A stretch of 37,758 nucleotides of DNA, taken from the NCBI RefSeq assembly GCF_000368265.1, contig NZ_KB851217.1, positions 3,724 to 41,481 on the forward strand, read 5' to 3'. The notes beneath the pieces were generated by a model, which saw nothing but the letters and a program-made list of their open reading frames with translations, did not search any database and was not told the DNA's origin. The stretch comes from Acinetobacter brisouisimilis (GTDB taxonomy: Bacteria; Pseudomonadota; Gammaproteobacteria; Pseudomonadales; Moraxellaceae). A program made the position numbers and the translations under genes. Below are positions 23,477 through 32,460 of this stretch, in pieces (position 1 is the stretch's first letter; the number at the start of each line of letters is the position of its first letter).

Positions 23477-24175
23477 TTAATGCAAGTCCACAGAGGTTAA
23501 ACGGTCGGGAATCATCAATGCCTGATCAATATACAGTTTGACCAAACGCTCACGGGAACCGATTGATTTTTGATAATAGGTTGAATTTAATAATAATGAT
23601 GCGCCATAAGTGACTGTCCAGATATAAGACAGATAATCACGAATTGACATATTGCTATTCAAAAGATGCAGATAGTCTTTAGTAATATCCTTGATTTCAA
23701 TAATTCGTTCTTCGCGTATTTTGTATAATTCTTCAAACAGGGGTTTTAGATTGCGCTCATTATTGGTCAGGCGCTCTTCAATATTATGCAATAAAATTGT
23801 TCTACTGGAATTTAACATATTGTATAACATGTACTTAAACACATAAATTTTAATGTCATGATTATATTTTTTGGAAATTTCCAATAATCTCTTTTCGTTT
23901 AAGATAATTAGCTCAAGATATAATTGATTTTTACTTTTAAAATGTTTGTAGATTGTACCTTTGGCAATATCCAGTTCTAGCGCGATATCATTTAAGCTGA
24001 TTTCCTGATTATTTTCTAATAGTAAAGTCTCAGCCATCATTAAAATATTATTTTTACGTTCCAGAAATTTCTGTTGGCGGGTTGGACTCACTTTTCTTTC
24101 TTTTTGCAGATCTTGCGGAACTGAATCTAGCTTATTGAAAGATTGAGTCATTTTAGAGTCCATTGACTGATCCAT
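23477..24175 (-). CDS. TetR-family transcriptional regulator
   Basis: This 232-residue regulator has the TetR helix-turn-helix at about residues 38-85 (KNNILMMAETLLLENNQEIS, then LNDIALELDIAKGTIYKHFK and SKNQLYLELI), preceded by a roughly 35-residue polar extension, and a variable all-helical ligand domain after it. It is divergent from the acyl-CoA dehydrogenase gene with 340 bp between, and a 20-bp imperfect palindrome sits in that spacer, so repression of the acyl-CoA operon relieved by an acyl-CoA-type ligand is likely. The start is uncertain: ATGs at 24175, 24160 and 24151 are in frame and none has a strong ribosome-binding site. Confidence 0.9.
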   Translation of the reverse strand: MDQSMDSKMTQSFNKLDSVPQDLQKERKVSPTRQQKFLERKNNILMMAETLLLENNQEISLNDIALELDIAKGTIYKHFKSKNQLYLELIILNEKRLLEISKKYNHDIKIYVFKYMLYNMLNSSRTILLHNIEERLTNNERNLKPLFEELYKIREERIIEIKDITKDYLHLLNSNMSIRDYLSYIWTVTYGASLLLNSTYYQKSIGSRERLVKLYIDQALMIPDRLTSVDLH

Positions 24176-24330
24176 AGGTTTTTAAATTGTATAATAAATT
24201 TGCTAAAAAAACTAAAATTTTGAAAAAAGTGAACTCTAGAGATCAATATTTTGGATTTAAATAAAAACTCATCTAACATCCTAATGGTTTGGATTTTTGA
24301 GTGTGGATTTAGACCATTTTAAAATCATAT

Positions 24331-24350
24331 TGAATACATGAAAGTGTTCA
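24331..24350. promoter_or_regulatory. Imperfect palindrome, candidate TetR operator
   Basis: TGAATACATGAAAGTGTTCA is a 20-bp inverted repeat with 7-bp arms TGAATAC/GTGTTCA (6 of 7 pair). It lies in the divergent spacer between the TetR gene and the acyl-CoA dehydrogenase, a standard place for a TetR-family site. No other comparable palindrome was found in the spacer. Confidence 0.5.
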
Positions 24351-24515
24351 ATCATATTTTTAAAAAACTCAAATAAATTCAAATACTTTAAATATATTAA
24401 TTGATAATGATACTCATCAGAATGGAATTGATTTTTTAATCAACAGATCGCTGATGTCATCAAGACCGCTTGGGTAACACTGCTTGAGCCTAAAAAAGTG
24501 ATTCAGGAAGGAAAA

Positions 24516-26297
24516 ATGCCAATTTATAACGCGCCTCTCAAAGATATGGACTTTATTTTAAACGATGTATTTAACGCAGAAGCATTCTGGCAAGCACATG
24601 AAAAAATTGCACATTTGGATATGCAAACAGCAAATGCAATTTTAGAAGAAATGGCAAAGTTTTCTAAAGGTACACTTCTGGATTTGAATCGTTCCGCAGA
24701 TGAAGAAGGCGGTGCACAATTTCATCAAGGTGAAGTAAAAACGCCGCAAGGTTTTAAAGCAGCATTTCAACAGTATGCTGAAGGTGGCTGGATCGGGTTG
24801 GGTGCAGAAGAAGAATGGGGTGGTCAGAACATTCCAAAAATGTTGACTGTTCTGGTGGATGAAATGATTTTTGCCACCAACCCATCGTTTATGTTGTATC
24901 CGTTACTGACTGTCGGTGCGGGAATGGCACTCAATAACTGCGCTTCGCAGCAGCAAAAAGAAACTTATTTACCAAAAATGTATACAGGGGAATGGTCAGG
25001 AACCATGTGCCTGACTGAACCACATGCGGGTACCGATCTTGGGATCATTAAAACCAAGGCTGAGCCAAATGCTGATGGTTCATACCAGATCACAGGCACT
25101 AAAATTTTTATTACCAGCGGTGAGCATGACCTCTGTGAGAACATTATTCATTTAGTTTTGGCTAAAACACCAAATGCGCCTGCGGGTTCACGTGGTATTT
25201 CCATGTTTATTGTGCCGAAATTTATGGTCAATGAAGATGGTAGTTTAGGCGAGCGCAACAGTGTTGCTGCGGGTTCTATTGAGCACAAAATGGGAATTAA
25301 AGGTTCATCTACTTGTGTTATGAACTTTGATGCTGCAAAAGGTTTCTTGGTTGGTCAGGAAAATGAAGGCTTGGCGGCTATGTTTGTCATGATGAACTAT
25401 GAACGTTTATCTATGGGAATTCAGGGACTTGGCGCTTCAGAATTTGCTTATCAAAATGCTGCCCAATATGCGACAGATCGTTTGCAGGGGCGCAGTGCTA
25501 TAGGCGTACAATCTCCTGAAAAACCAGCAGATTCGATTTTGGTACACGGTGATGTTCGCCGCATGTTGCTCAATGCGCGTGCCAATAATGAGGCATCACG
25601 TGCATTTGCCGTCTATGTGGGTCAGCAACTGGACACGACCAAATTTGCTCACGATCCAGCAAGTGTACAACGAGCCAATGATCGGGTTGCCTTACTTACA
25701 CCGATTGCCAAAGCCTATTTGACCGATACCGCATTGGATGCTGTTTTAGATGCACAAATGTGTTTCGGTGGGCATGGCTATATTCGTGAGTGGGGCATGG
25801 AACAGTGTGTACGTGATTTGCGTATTGCTCAGATCTATGAGGGTACCAATGGCGTACAGGCACAAGACTTGATTGGGCGAAAAACCATTAAGAATCAAGG
25901 TGCACTGATTGCGGATTATATTGTCGAGATTCGTAATTTTGTACAGCAACTCGATGATAGTCTGGTGATTAAAACAGCAACACTGGATGCATGTACACAA
26001 GTTGAAAAGATTACCCAGTTTATTTTAGAACAGGCAAAAAACCATCCTGAGTTTGCCAATGGTATTGCGGTTGATTATTTGCATGCGGTTGGTCTCATGA
26101 GTTTTGCCTATATGTTTGCCCGTATTGCACAAGCAGCTCAGGCAAAACCAGAAGAGTTTTACCAGCATAAACTGGTACTGGCACAGTACTATGCAGAGAA
26201 ATGCTTACCACAACTGGCTTCGCATATTGCCAAAATTCAGGCGGGCACAGCAACGTTAATGCAGTTACCAGAAGCGTATTTCACAGCACAAGCATAA
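24516..26297 (+). CDS. Acyl-CoA dehydrogenase (DmdC-like long form)
   Basis: This 593-residue FAD-dependent acyl-CoA dehydrogenase carries out the first step of beta-oxidation, forming a 2-enoyl-CoA. The N-terminal helical domain, the flavin/substrate motifs GTMCLTEPHAGTDLG and GTKIFITSGEHD, MGIKGSSTC and the C-terminal DAQMCFGGHGYIREWGMEQC with catalytic-base Glu442 in IYEGTNGVQAQDLI are complete. About 590 residues with an extra C-terminal domain fits the family that includes 3-methylmercaptopropionyl-CoA dehydrogenase DmdC; many members are generic fatty acyl-CoA dehydrogenases, so the substrate is not settled. ATG 24516 follows AGGAAGG with 5-nt spacing. It heads the TetR-controlled block with thiolase and CoA-transferase. 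Confidence 0.93.
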   Translation: MPIYNAPLKDMDFILNDVFNAEAFWQAHEKIAHLDMQTANAILEEMAKFSKGTLLDLNRSADEEGGAQFHQGEVKTPQGFKAAFQQYAEGGWIGLGAEEEWGGQNIPKMLTVLVDEMIFATNPSFMLYPLLTVGAGMALNNCASQQQKETYLPKMYTGEWSGTMCLTEPHAGTDLGIIKTKAEPNADGSYQITGTKIFITSGEHDLCENIIHLVLAKTPNAPAGSRGISMFIVPKFMVNEDGSLGERNSVAAGSIEHKMGIKGSSTCVMNFDAAKGFLVGQENEGLAAMFVMMNYERLSMGIQGLGASEFAYQNAAQYATDRLQGRSAIGVQSPEKPADSILVHGDVRRMLLNARANNEASRAFAVYVGQQLDTTKFAHDPASVQRANDRVALLTPIAKAYLTDTALDAVLDAQMCFGGHGYIREWGMEQCVRDLRIAQIYEGTNGVQAQDLIGRKTIKNQGALIADYIVEIRNFVQQLDDSLVIKTATLDACTQVEKITQFILEQAKNHPEFANGIAVDYLHAVGLMSFAYMFARIAQAAQAKPEEFYQHKLVLAQYYAEKCLPQLASHIAKIQAGTATLMQLPEAYFTAQA

Positions 26298-26310
26298 AAA
26301 ATTGATTCAC

Positions 26311-26344
26311 TATAGGATGAGAAATCAAAATTTTTCATCCTATA
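26311..26344 (+). terminator. Hairpin between acyl-CoA dehydrogenase and thiolase genes
   Basis: A perfect 10-bp stem, TATAGGATGA / TCATCCTATA, with a 14-nt loop lies 14 nt after the dehydrogenase stop. No long U-run follows, so it may trim or stabilise the message or cause partial termination rather than full stop. Confidence 0.6.
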
Positions 26345-26467
26345 ACAAGACAAAATTAGAGGTCACGATTGACTTAGAAATGATTCAAAGTCATTGATCT
26401 ATAAATCAGTAAGGATATTGAGTCCCAAGATTTGAACTCTAATGAACGTAATAAGGATATAAAAACG

Positions 26468-27637
26468 ATGATTGTTATTTTAAGTGCAGTACGTACAGCC
26501 ATGGGAAGTTTTCAGGGGGTACTGTCACCACTTACCACGCCAGAGCTTGGTGCGGTGGTCGTTCGCGAAGCGGTACAGGCGTCAGGTATACAACCTGCAC
26601 AAGTCGATGAAGTTATTTTGGGTTGTGTGCTCCCTGCAGGCGTGAAGCAAGCTCCTGCGCGCCAGGCCATGCGTCAGGCTGGTTTGGCTGATACAACGCC
26701 AGCGACTACGATTAATAAAGTTTGTGGTTCGGGTATGAAAGCGGTCATGCAAGCTGCCGATAGCATTCGTGCAGGTTCAGCCCAGATCATCGTAGCGGGC
26801 GGCATGGAGTCCATGAGCAACGCGCCTTATCTGCTGGATAAAGCCCGCAGCGGTTATCGCATGGGGCATGGCAAAGTCACTGATCACATGTTTCAGGAAG
26901 GTCTGGAAGATGCTGAAACAGGTCTGTCGATGGGGATTTTGGCACAGGACATGGCAGACCAAAAAGGCTATAGTCGTGAGCAACAAGACCAATATGCAAT
27001 CGAGTCTCTGAACCGTGCTATTCATGCTACCCAACAGGGATATTTCCAAGCGGAAATTGTGCCTGTGCAGATCAAAGGGCGAAAAGGCGAGATCACGGTT
27101 GATCAGGATGAACAGCCGCTCAATTCCAAAATTGACAAAATCAGCACATTGCGCCCTGCCTTTAAAAAAGATGGCACGATTACTGCCGCTAATGCCAGCT
27201 CAATTTCAGATGGTGCTTCGGCACTGGTCATTACGTCAGAGCAATATGCACAAGCTCAGGGCTTAAACCCTTTAGCCAAGATTTTGGCATACGCTTCACA
27301 TGCACAGCATCCTTCAGAATTTACCATTGCACCTGTTGGGGCGATTGAGAAAGTTTTAAAACATACAGGATGGTCGGCGCAAGAAGTTGATTTGTGGGAA
27401 ATTAACGAAGCCTTTGCTATGGTGACAATGGCCGCTATAGATGCGTTTGAACTGGAGCACGATAAAGTCAATATTCATGGTGGTGCCTGTGCTCTTGGAC
27501 ATCCATTAGGCTCATCGGGTTCACGAATTATCGTCACTTTAATTCATGCCTTAAAACGTACTGGTGGTAAAAAAGGAATTGCAGCATTATGTATCGGCGG
27601 TGGAGAAGCCACTGCGATAGCAATCGAATTGGTTTAA
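26468..27637 (+). CDS. Acetyl-CoA acetyltransferase (thiolase)
   Basis: This 389-residue thiolase condenses two acetyl-CoA or cleaves 3-ketoacyl-CoA. All catalytic elements are visible: nucleophile Cys86 in NKVCGSGMKAVM, GGMESMSNAPYLL, NEAFAMV, the His loop HGGACALGHPLGSSGSRI and the second Cys in LCIGGGEATA. The length and MESMSNAPYLL signature are those of biosynthetic/degradative AtoB/PhaA-like enzymes. ATG 26468 is chosen over an upstream in-frame TTG because AAGGAT precedes it and family members begin MxxVILSAVRTAMGSF. It lies 170 bp after the acyl-CoA dehydrogenase and 79 bp before the CoA-transferase, supplying the thiolytic step of that pathway. Confidence 0.94.
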   Translation: MIVILSAVRTAMGSFQGVLSPLTTPELGAVVVREAVQASGIQPAQVDEVILGCVLPAGVKQAPARQAMRQAGLADTTPATTINKVCGSGMKAVMQAADSIRAGSAQIIVAGGMESMSNAPYLLDKARSGYRMGHGKVTDHMFQEGLEDAETGLSMGILAQDMADQKGYSREQQDQYAIESLNRAIHATQQGYFQAEIVPVQIKGRKGEITVDQDEQPLNSKIDKISTLRPAFKKDGTITAANASSISDGASALVITSEQYAQAQGLNPLAKILAYASHAQHPSEFTIAPVGAIEKVLKHTGWSAQEVDLWEINEAFAMVTMAAIDAFELEHDKVNIHGGACALGHPLGSSGSRIIVTLIHALKRTGGKKGIAALCIGGGEATAIAIELV

Positions 27638-27654
27638 TACAAATAAACAAGGAA

Positions 27655-27686
27655 ATTCCGTTTAAACATAACGATAAAAACGGAAT
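27655..27686 (+). terminator. Hairpin between thiolase and CoA-transferase genes
   Basis: A 9-bp stem ATTCCGTTT / AAACGGAAT with a 14-nt loop lies in the 79-bp gap, with no U-run after it. Its position repeats the pattern seen after the dehydrogenase gene. Confidence 0.6.
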
Positions 27687-27716
27687 CAGAATTCAAACGA
27701 TATTGGGATATTAGAA

Positions 27717-29210
27717 ATGTTAAATGGTTTGGAGCGTATTCGTCTAGCTAGTCTGCATGACAAAGTTGTGCCTGTTGAGCAGGCAATTCAATTGATCCGA
27801 GATGGCTCAGTCGTTGGAATGAGCGGTTTCGGTGGTGCAGGCGAGGCAAAAACGGTGCCTTTGGCACTGGCAGATTATGCTCAGCAGCATCCACTAAAAA
27901 TTACCCTTGCGACAGGTGCCAGTCTTGGTAATCGGATTGATGGGCGTTTAAGTCAGGCGCATGCACTGGCTCGTCGCTATCCATATCAGGCAGACCCTGA
28001 TTTGCGTCAAGCCATCAACCAAGGCGAAGTGATGTATATAGATCAGCATTTATCTGAAATGGCTGAAAATATTCGTCACCAAAACCTGCCACGCATTAAT
28101 GTCGCAGTCATTGCAGCAACTGCAATTACCGAAACAGGGCAGATTATTCCGACGGCTTCTTGTGGTAACTCGGCTAATTTTGTGGAAATGGCAGATCAGG
28201 TCATTATCGAAATTGACTGTACCATTAGCCCTGAATTTGAAGGTGCGCATGATGTTTATGTGCCTGCAACTCGCCCAAATCGCCAGCCTATTCCGTTAGT
28301 CAATGCCAGCAACCGCATTGGCACATTAGGCATAGAGGTCGATCCAGCCAAAATAGCCGCAATTGTGATCAATCATCTGCCTGATACATCTTTTAAAATG
28401 GATGAACCTGATGCTGATACGTTGGCCATTGCCCAGCATTTAATTCATTTCTTTGAACAGGAAGTGGCATCAGGTCGTTTGCCTGAAAATCTGGGGCCAT
28501 TACAGTCGGGTGTCGGTTCAATTGCCAACGCAGTTTTTGCAGAATTCCAGCATTCAAATTTTCATGATTTGGAAATGTATTCTGAGGTATTACAAGACTG
28601 CACATTCGGGCTCATTGATTCGGGGAAAATGACATTTGCTTCGGGTAGCTCCATGACTTTGTCAGAACCATGTGCTGCGCATGTCATGAAAAATTTTGAC
28701 ATGTATAAAGACAAGATTGTGCTGCGCCCTCAGGAAATTTCCAATAACCCTGAAATTATCCGTCGCTTAGGCATCATCGCCATCAATACTGCATTGGAGT
28801 TCGATATTTACGGTAACGTTAACTCGACCCACGTGTCAGGCACAAAAATGATGAATGGCATTGGTGGATCAGGCGATTTTACCCGCAATGCGCATCTGGC
28901 GATTTTTGTGACCAAATCGATTGCTAAAAATGGTGCCATTTCCTCGGTAGTTCCAATGGTTAGCCATTGTGACCACATTGAACATGATGTGGATATTTTG
29001 GTGACTGAACAAGGTCTGGCAGATTTGCGTGGTTTGGCACCTCGTGAGCGAGCGCGTAAAATTATTACGTGTTGTGCACACCCAAGTTACCAAAAATCGC
29101 TGTTAGATTATTTTGAACGTGCTTGTGCTTTAGGCGGGCATACTCCGCATTTACTACGTGAAGCATTGTCATGGCATGCCAACTTTGTGGAAACAGGGCG
29201 AATGCAATAA
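27717..29210 (+). CDS. Class I acyl-CoA:carboxylate CoA-transferase / acetyl-CoA hydrolase family
   Basis: This 497-residue protein belongs to the acetyl-CoA hydrolase/transferase family (Cat1, ScpC/YgfH, AarC). It moves CoA between an acyl-CoA and a carboxylate such as acetate, succinate or propionate. The N-terminal MSGFGGAGEAKTVP loop, the oxyanion motif GVGSIANAV (266-274), EMYSEVLQD with the probable catalytic Glu290, and the late GTKMMNGIGGSGDF motif (375-388) are present. Class I enzymes use the glutamate to form an enzyme-CoA thioester. It ends the acyl-CoA block and probably activates the incoming acid or recycles CoA. A strong hairpin follows at 29285. The acid substrate is not known. 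Confidence 0.92.
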   Translation: MLNGLERIRLASLHDKVVPVEQAIQLIRDGSVVGMSGFGGAGEAKTVPLALADYAQQHPLKITLATGASLGNRIDGRLSQAHALARRYPYQADPDLRQAINQGEVMYIDQHLSEMAENIRHQNLPRINVAVIAATAITETGQIIPTASCGNSANFVEMADQVIIEIDCTISPEFEGAHDVYVPATRPNRQPIPLVNASNRIGTLGIEVDPAKIAAIVINHLPDTSFKMDEPDADTLAIAQHLIHFFEQEVASGRLPENLGPLQSGVGSIANAVFAEFQHSNFHDLEMYSEVLQDCTFGLIDSGKMTFASGSSMTLSEPCAAHVMKNFDMYKDKIVLRPQEISNNPEIIRRLGIIAINTALEFDIYGNVNSTHVSGTKMMNGIGGSGDFTRNAHLAIFVTKSIAKNGAISSVVPMVSHCDHIEHDVDILVTEQGLADLRGLAPRERARKIITCCAHPSYQKSLLDYFERACALGGHTPHLLREALSWHANFVETGRMQ

Positions 29211-29237
29211 GTTTATATATTTTAAATCCATATGATT

Positions 29238-29259
29238 TGTTGCTGTTTTTTTAGCAACA
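29238..29259 (+). terminator. Hairpin after CoA-transferase gene
   Basis: Stem TGTTGCT / AGCAACA (7 bp) with a T-rich loop, 28 nt after the CoA-transferase stop. No clean U-run follows. Confidence 0.5.
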
Positions 29260-29284
29260 GTATTTACTTGATTTTTATCATATT

Positions 29285-29305
29285 AGATGGGCATTATGCC
29301 CATCT
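29285..29305 (+). terminator. Intrinsic terminator-like hairpin after the acyl-CoA block
   Basis: Perfect 10-bp stem AGATGGGCAT / ATGCCCATCT with a single-base T spacer, followed by TGTATTTTG. It is the strongest structure in the 474-bp gap (29211-29684). The remainder (29306-29672) is AT-rich, gene-free and must hold a promoter for the MFS-porin pair. Confidence 0.75.
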
Positions 29306-29684
29306 TGTATTTTGTCTGATGAAAGATGAATAAATTTTTAACTCAATTTAAAATAATAATATAAAAATCAATTCACTAAATTAATTTAAATCGCAAAATC
29401 CACACGTTTGGCATCTTGTATAAAGCTTATGTTTTAGATTTGTGATGTCATGACTTATCTCTGATAAAACTTCATAATAAAAGAATATAAATCATCTTTT
29501 AAAGGCTCATCCTGAGTTCATTTTTCGCAAAATAATACGGTTTTTGTGCGCTGAAATTTTTATAAAATATTATTTTTTCAATACTTTAAAGACATAAAGA
29601 TATATCAATTTGGTTTTTGACTCTAACCCAATAACAAAATAATTTACTTACAAAATAAAACGGATACTTCACAGGAGGTGAGGG

Positions 29685-31037
29685 ATGAACAAAGTCAATA
29701 TCAATGACATTGTTGACAAGGCCAGCTTTACTGCTTTTCATTGGAAAGTTTTAATGTGGTGTTTATTGATTATTATCTTTGATGGATATGATCTGGTTAT
29801 TTATGGTGTTGTACTTCCATTATTGATGAAACAGTGGTCACTCACAACCGTTGAGGCAGGGTTACTTGCCAGTACAGCTTTATTTGGCATGATGTTTGGT
29901 GCCATGATTTTCGGAACAATTTCAGACAAATTAGGACGTAAAAAAGCCATCTTAATTTGTGTGTCTTTATTTAGCGGATTTACTTTTATTGGGTCTTTTG
30001 CTACAGGCCCAGCGGAATTTGCCGTTCTACGTTTTATGGCTGGGCTCGGTATTGGCGGTGTTATGCCAAATGTCGTGGCCCTCATGACCGAATATGCACC
30101 TAAAAAAATCCGCAGCACTTTAGTCGCGATTATGTTCAGTGGTTATGCGATTGGTGGCATGACATCGGCGCTGCTGGGTGCATGGCTAGTAAAAGATATG
30201 GGATGGCAAATCATGTTTTTGATTGCTGGTATTCCACTTTTGCTCCTTCCTTTGATCTGGAAGTTTTTACCTGAATCTTTAGCTTTTCTCGTGAAATCTA
30301 ACCGTGGCGATCAAGCTCAAAGTATTGTCAGAAAACTTGCCCCACAAGTAGAGCTAACGGTCAATACACAGCTTTCACTTAATGAAAATACCATGACAGA
30401 AGCACCTGTTCGCGCACTTTTCCAACAAGGGCGTACATTTAGCACGTTTATGTTCTGGATTGCATTCTTTATGTGTCTGTTAATGGTTTATGCATTAGGA
30501 AGCTGGTTACCAAAACTGATGCTACAAGCTGGCTATTCATTAGGTGCCAGTATGTTATTCCTCTTTGCTCTGAATATCGGCGGAATGGTTGGTGCGATTG
30601 GTGGTGGTGCGCTTGCAGATAAATTCCATTTAAAACCAGTATTGACCAGTATGTTTGTCATTGGTGCTGCTGCCTTGATTTTACTTGGATTTAATAGCCC
30701 ACAATTTGTTTTATACACCTTAATCGCGATTGCTGGAGCCGCAACTATTGGTTCGCAAATCTTACTGTATACCTTTGTTGCACAGTTTTACCCAACTGCA
30801 GTTCGTTCAACAGGGATGGGATGGGCATCTGGTATTGGACGGATTGGAGCCATTATCGGGCCAGTTTTAACAGGTGCATTACTTACATTTGAGTTACCTC
30901 ACCAAATGAACTTTATCGCAATTGCCATACCTGGTCTTCTTGCCGCACTTGCTATCTTTTTGGTGAATTTAAAAGCTTCTGTTGCTGCACAGTCAGCTCC
31001 TGATTTTTCTCTTCAATCATCTCTTACTGAGTCGTAA
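29685..31037 (+). CDS. MFS aromatic/organic acid:H+ symporter (AAHS family, BenK/PcaK-like)
   Basis: This 450-residue, 12-helix major facilitator carrier is of the aromatic acid:H+ symporter type. The first helix carries the DGYD motif (Asp33-Asp36) essential in PcaK/BenK relatives, the TM2-3 loop is SDKLGRKKA, and the TM8-9 loop is ADKFHLKPV. A central soluble loop spans about 200-250. An unusually strong ribosome-binding site (AGGAGGTG, 29673-29680) lies 4 nt before ATG 29685. It is followed by an OprD-type porin 45 nt later, so the pair would bring one acid across both membranes. BenK-like identity is plausible, but no ben, cat or pca enzymes lie here and the adjacent acyl-CoA genes may define another acid. 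Confidence 0.9.
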   Translation: MNKVNINDIVDKASFTAFHWKVLMWCLLIIIFDGYDLVIYGVVLPLLMKQWSLTTVEAGLLASTALFGMMFGAMIFGTISDKLGRKKAILICVSLFSGFTFIGSFATGPAEFAVLRFMAGLGIGGVMPNVVALMTEYAPKKIRSTLVAIMFSGYAIGGMTSALLGAWLVKDMGWQIMFLIAGIPLLLLPLIWKFLPESLAFLVKSNRGDQAQSIVRKLAPQVELTVNTQLSLNENTMTEAPVRALFQQGRTFSTFMFWIAFFMCLLMVYALGSWLPKLMLQAGYSLGASMLFLFALNIGGMVGAIGGGALADKFHLKPVLTSMFVIGAAALILLGFNSPQFVLYTLIAIAGAATIGSQILLYTFVAQFYPTAVRSTGMGWASGIGRIGAIIGPVLTGALLTFELPHQMNFIAIAIPGLLAALAIFLVNLKASVAAQSAPDFSLQSSLTES

Positions 31038-31043
31038 AAATCA

Positions 31044-31064
31044 GTGCGCCTAGGATTGGCGCAC
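31044..31064 (+). terminator. Intercistronic hairpin between MFS carrier and porin genes
   Basis: A perfect 7-bp GC-rich stem, GTGCGCC / GGCGCAC with loop TAGGATT, starts 6 nt after the MFS stop. No U-run follows. It probably sets the ratio of the two products rather than ending transcription. Its presence also argues against the in-frame GTG at 31044 being the porin start. Confidence 0.65.
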
Positions 31065-31082
31065 CCTTATTGGAAATGGATT

Positions 31083-32354
31083 ATGCGCTTATTACCATGT
31101 TTTAAATCAAAATATTTAGCTGCTTCGACCTTATTTTTCATAGGTGGAATATCAAGTTCTGTGCTTTTCGCAGCAGATTCATTGGGACAGCCAAACGAGG
31201 ATGAATGGAAATTCACGCTTAAAAATGCCTACATCAACCGTGACTATGAAAACCCTGCCATCAAGGATGCGGGTAGCTGGTCGCAGTCGGCTTCTCTGTT
31301 CTACACTTCCAAAATGCATGATACACCTTTAGAGATCGCTGATAAACCTTTGACTATTGGGGTCGATGCTTCAGTTCAATATGCGGTACGCTTAAGTAAT
31401 GACAGACATGTAGCCGATACTGTCTTGCCTTTTGACACACAGACAAAATCTCAAGCCTCTGACTATTTAAAACATGGTGCCACACTGAAACTTGGTTATG
31501 ATAAAACCTTACTGAAAGTCGGTGAACTCTGGTTAGATTTGCCTGTGACCTCAATCGATTATAGCCGCCAGTTACTCACCTCCTACTGGGGCGAAAACCT
31601 GAAGTCACAAATTACGGACCGTTTTAATGTCGAAGTCGGACGGGTCGAAAAAGTTTCCCCACGCAACCAGGAAGGTTTTCACAAATTTGCATTTACCGCC
31701 AATGGCGTTACCAAATATTCTGATGGCTTGAATTATATCGATTTGCGCTATCAATTTACGCCAACACTGAAAGGCGAATACTACTTTGGCAACATGGAAA
31801 ACCTGTTTAACAAACACTATGTGGGCTTGGATCACAGCTGGAAACAACAGAATTTCACCTTAAACAGTAAGTTTAAATATTTTTATGCCAAAAATGATGG
31901 CAATAGCTTTGATATTGAAGCTCAAAATATTGGCTTGCTTGAAACGTTAAAAGTGCAAAATCACACCTTTGGTTTGGGCTATCAAGAAATTACAGGCAAA
32001 TCAGCGTACCCGATTCCAGATGGATTCTTGCCTGAAACCTATTTTATTAACTGGAATACCACAGGGTTCTTTAAGAAAGACGAAAGATCTTACCACTTCA
32101 TCTACGGTTATGATTTTAAAGACTATGTACCAGGTTTAAATGCCATGGTGAAATATGTGTATGGCAATCACTTTAAAGCTGCAAACGGCAGTAAAAATAT
32201 GGAAAGCGAATCGGATGTGATTGTGAATTATGCTTTCCAGCAGCCTTATCTGAAGGGCTTGTCTTTACAATATATCCGTATTGATTATGGTATTAAGACG
32301 GGTAATGATTTTGGTGAAGACCGTTTCTTTATCAATTATTGTAAGAAGTTCTAA
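31083..32354 (+). CDS. OprD-like substrate-specific outer-membrane porin
   Basis: This 423-residue outer-membrane protein has a signal peptide (about 1-31: MRLLPCFKSKYLAASTLFFI then GGISSSVLFA, cut before ADSLG) and a beta-barrel of alternating strands ending in NYCKKF with terminal Phe. WKFTLKNAYINRDYENPA near the N-terminus and KHGATLKLGYDKTLLKVGEL are typical of OprD/BenF-type porins, which admit benzoate-like acids or basic amino acids. ATG 31083 gives a proper signal peptide; the GTG 39 nt earlier falls in a hairpin. It is coupled by position to the MFS carrier upstream and closed by a hairpin at 32366. Confidence 0.87.
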   Translation: MRLLPCFKSKYLAASTLFFIGGISSSVLFAADSLGQPNEDEWKFTLKNAYINRDYENPAIKDAGSWSQSASLFYTSKMHDTPLEIADKPLTIGVDASVQYAVRLSNDRHVADTVLPFDTQTKSQASDYLKHGATLKLGYDKTLLKVGELWLDLPVTSIDYSRQLLTSYWGENLKSQITDRFNVEVGRVEKVSPRNQEGFHKFAFTANGVTKYSDGLNYIDLRYQFTPTLKGEYYFGNMENLFNKHYVGLDHSWKQQNFTLNSKFKYFYAKNDGNSFDIEAQNIGLLETLKVQNHTFGLGYQEITGKSAYPIPDGFLPETYFINWNTTGFFKKDERSYHFIYGYDFKDYVPGLNAMVKYVYGNHFKAANGSKNMESESDVIVNYAFQQPYLKGLSLQYIRIDYGIKTGNDFGEDRFFINYCKKF

Positions 32355-32365
32355 TGTAATAACAT

Positions 32366-32395
32366 GAAGATCATTGGATCATACCAATGATCTTC
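32366..32395. terminator. Long hairpin between convergent genes
   Basis: Perfect 12-bp stem GAAGATCATTGG / CCAATGATCTTC with loop ATCATA, 12 nt after the porin stop and 66 nt before the end of the convergent hydroxylase gene. U-tracts are poor on both sides, but position suggests it ends both transcripts. Confidence 0.75.
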
Positions 32396-32460
32396 ACTGG
32401 TTCAATATGGACTTTTATTTATTACATCAGTTCAGTCACTTAGTTGAACAGTAACTTATT

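Noticed and set aside
29801..30118. Long antisense frame inside the MFS carrier gene
   Set aside because: Shadow of the real gene: codon pattern and conserved MFS motifs are on the plus strand, and no ribosome-binding site or family match supports the antisense frame. The same holds for the other antisense frames within coding regions.
31044..31082. GTG start for the porin at 31044
   Set aside because: The GTG forms the arm of a perfect hairpin and would place 13 polar residues before an otherwise good signal peptide.
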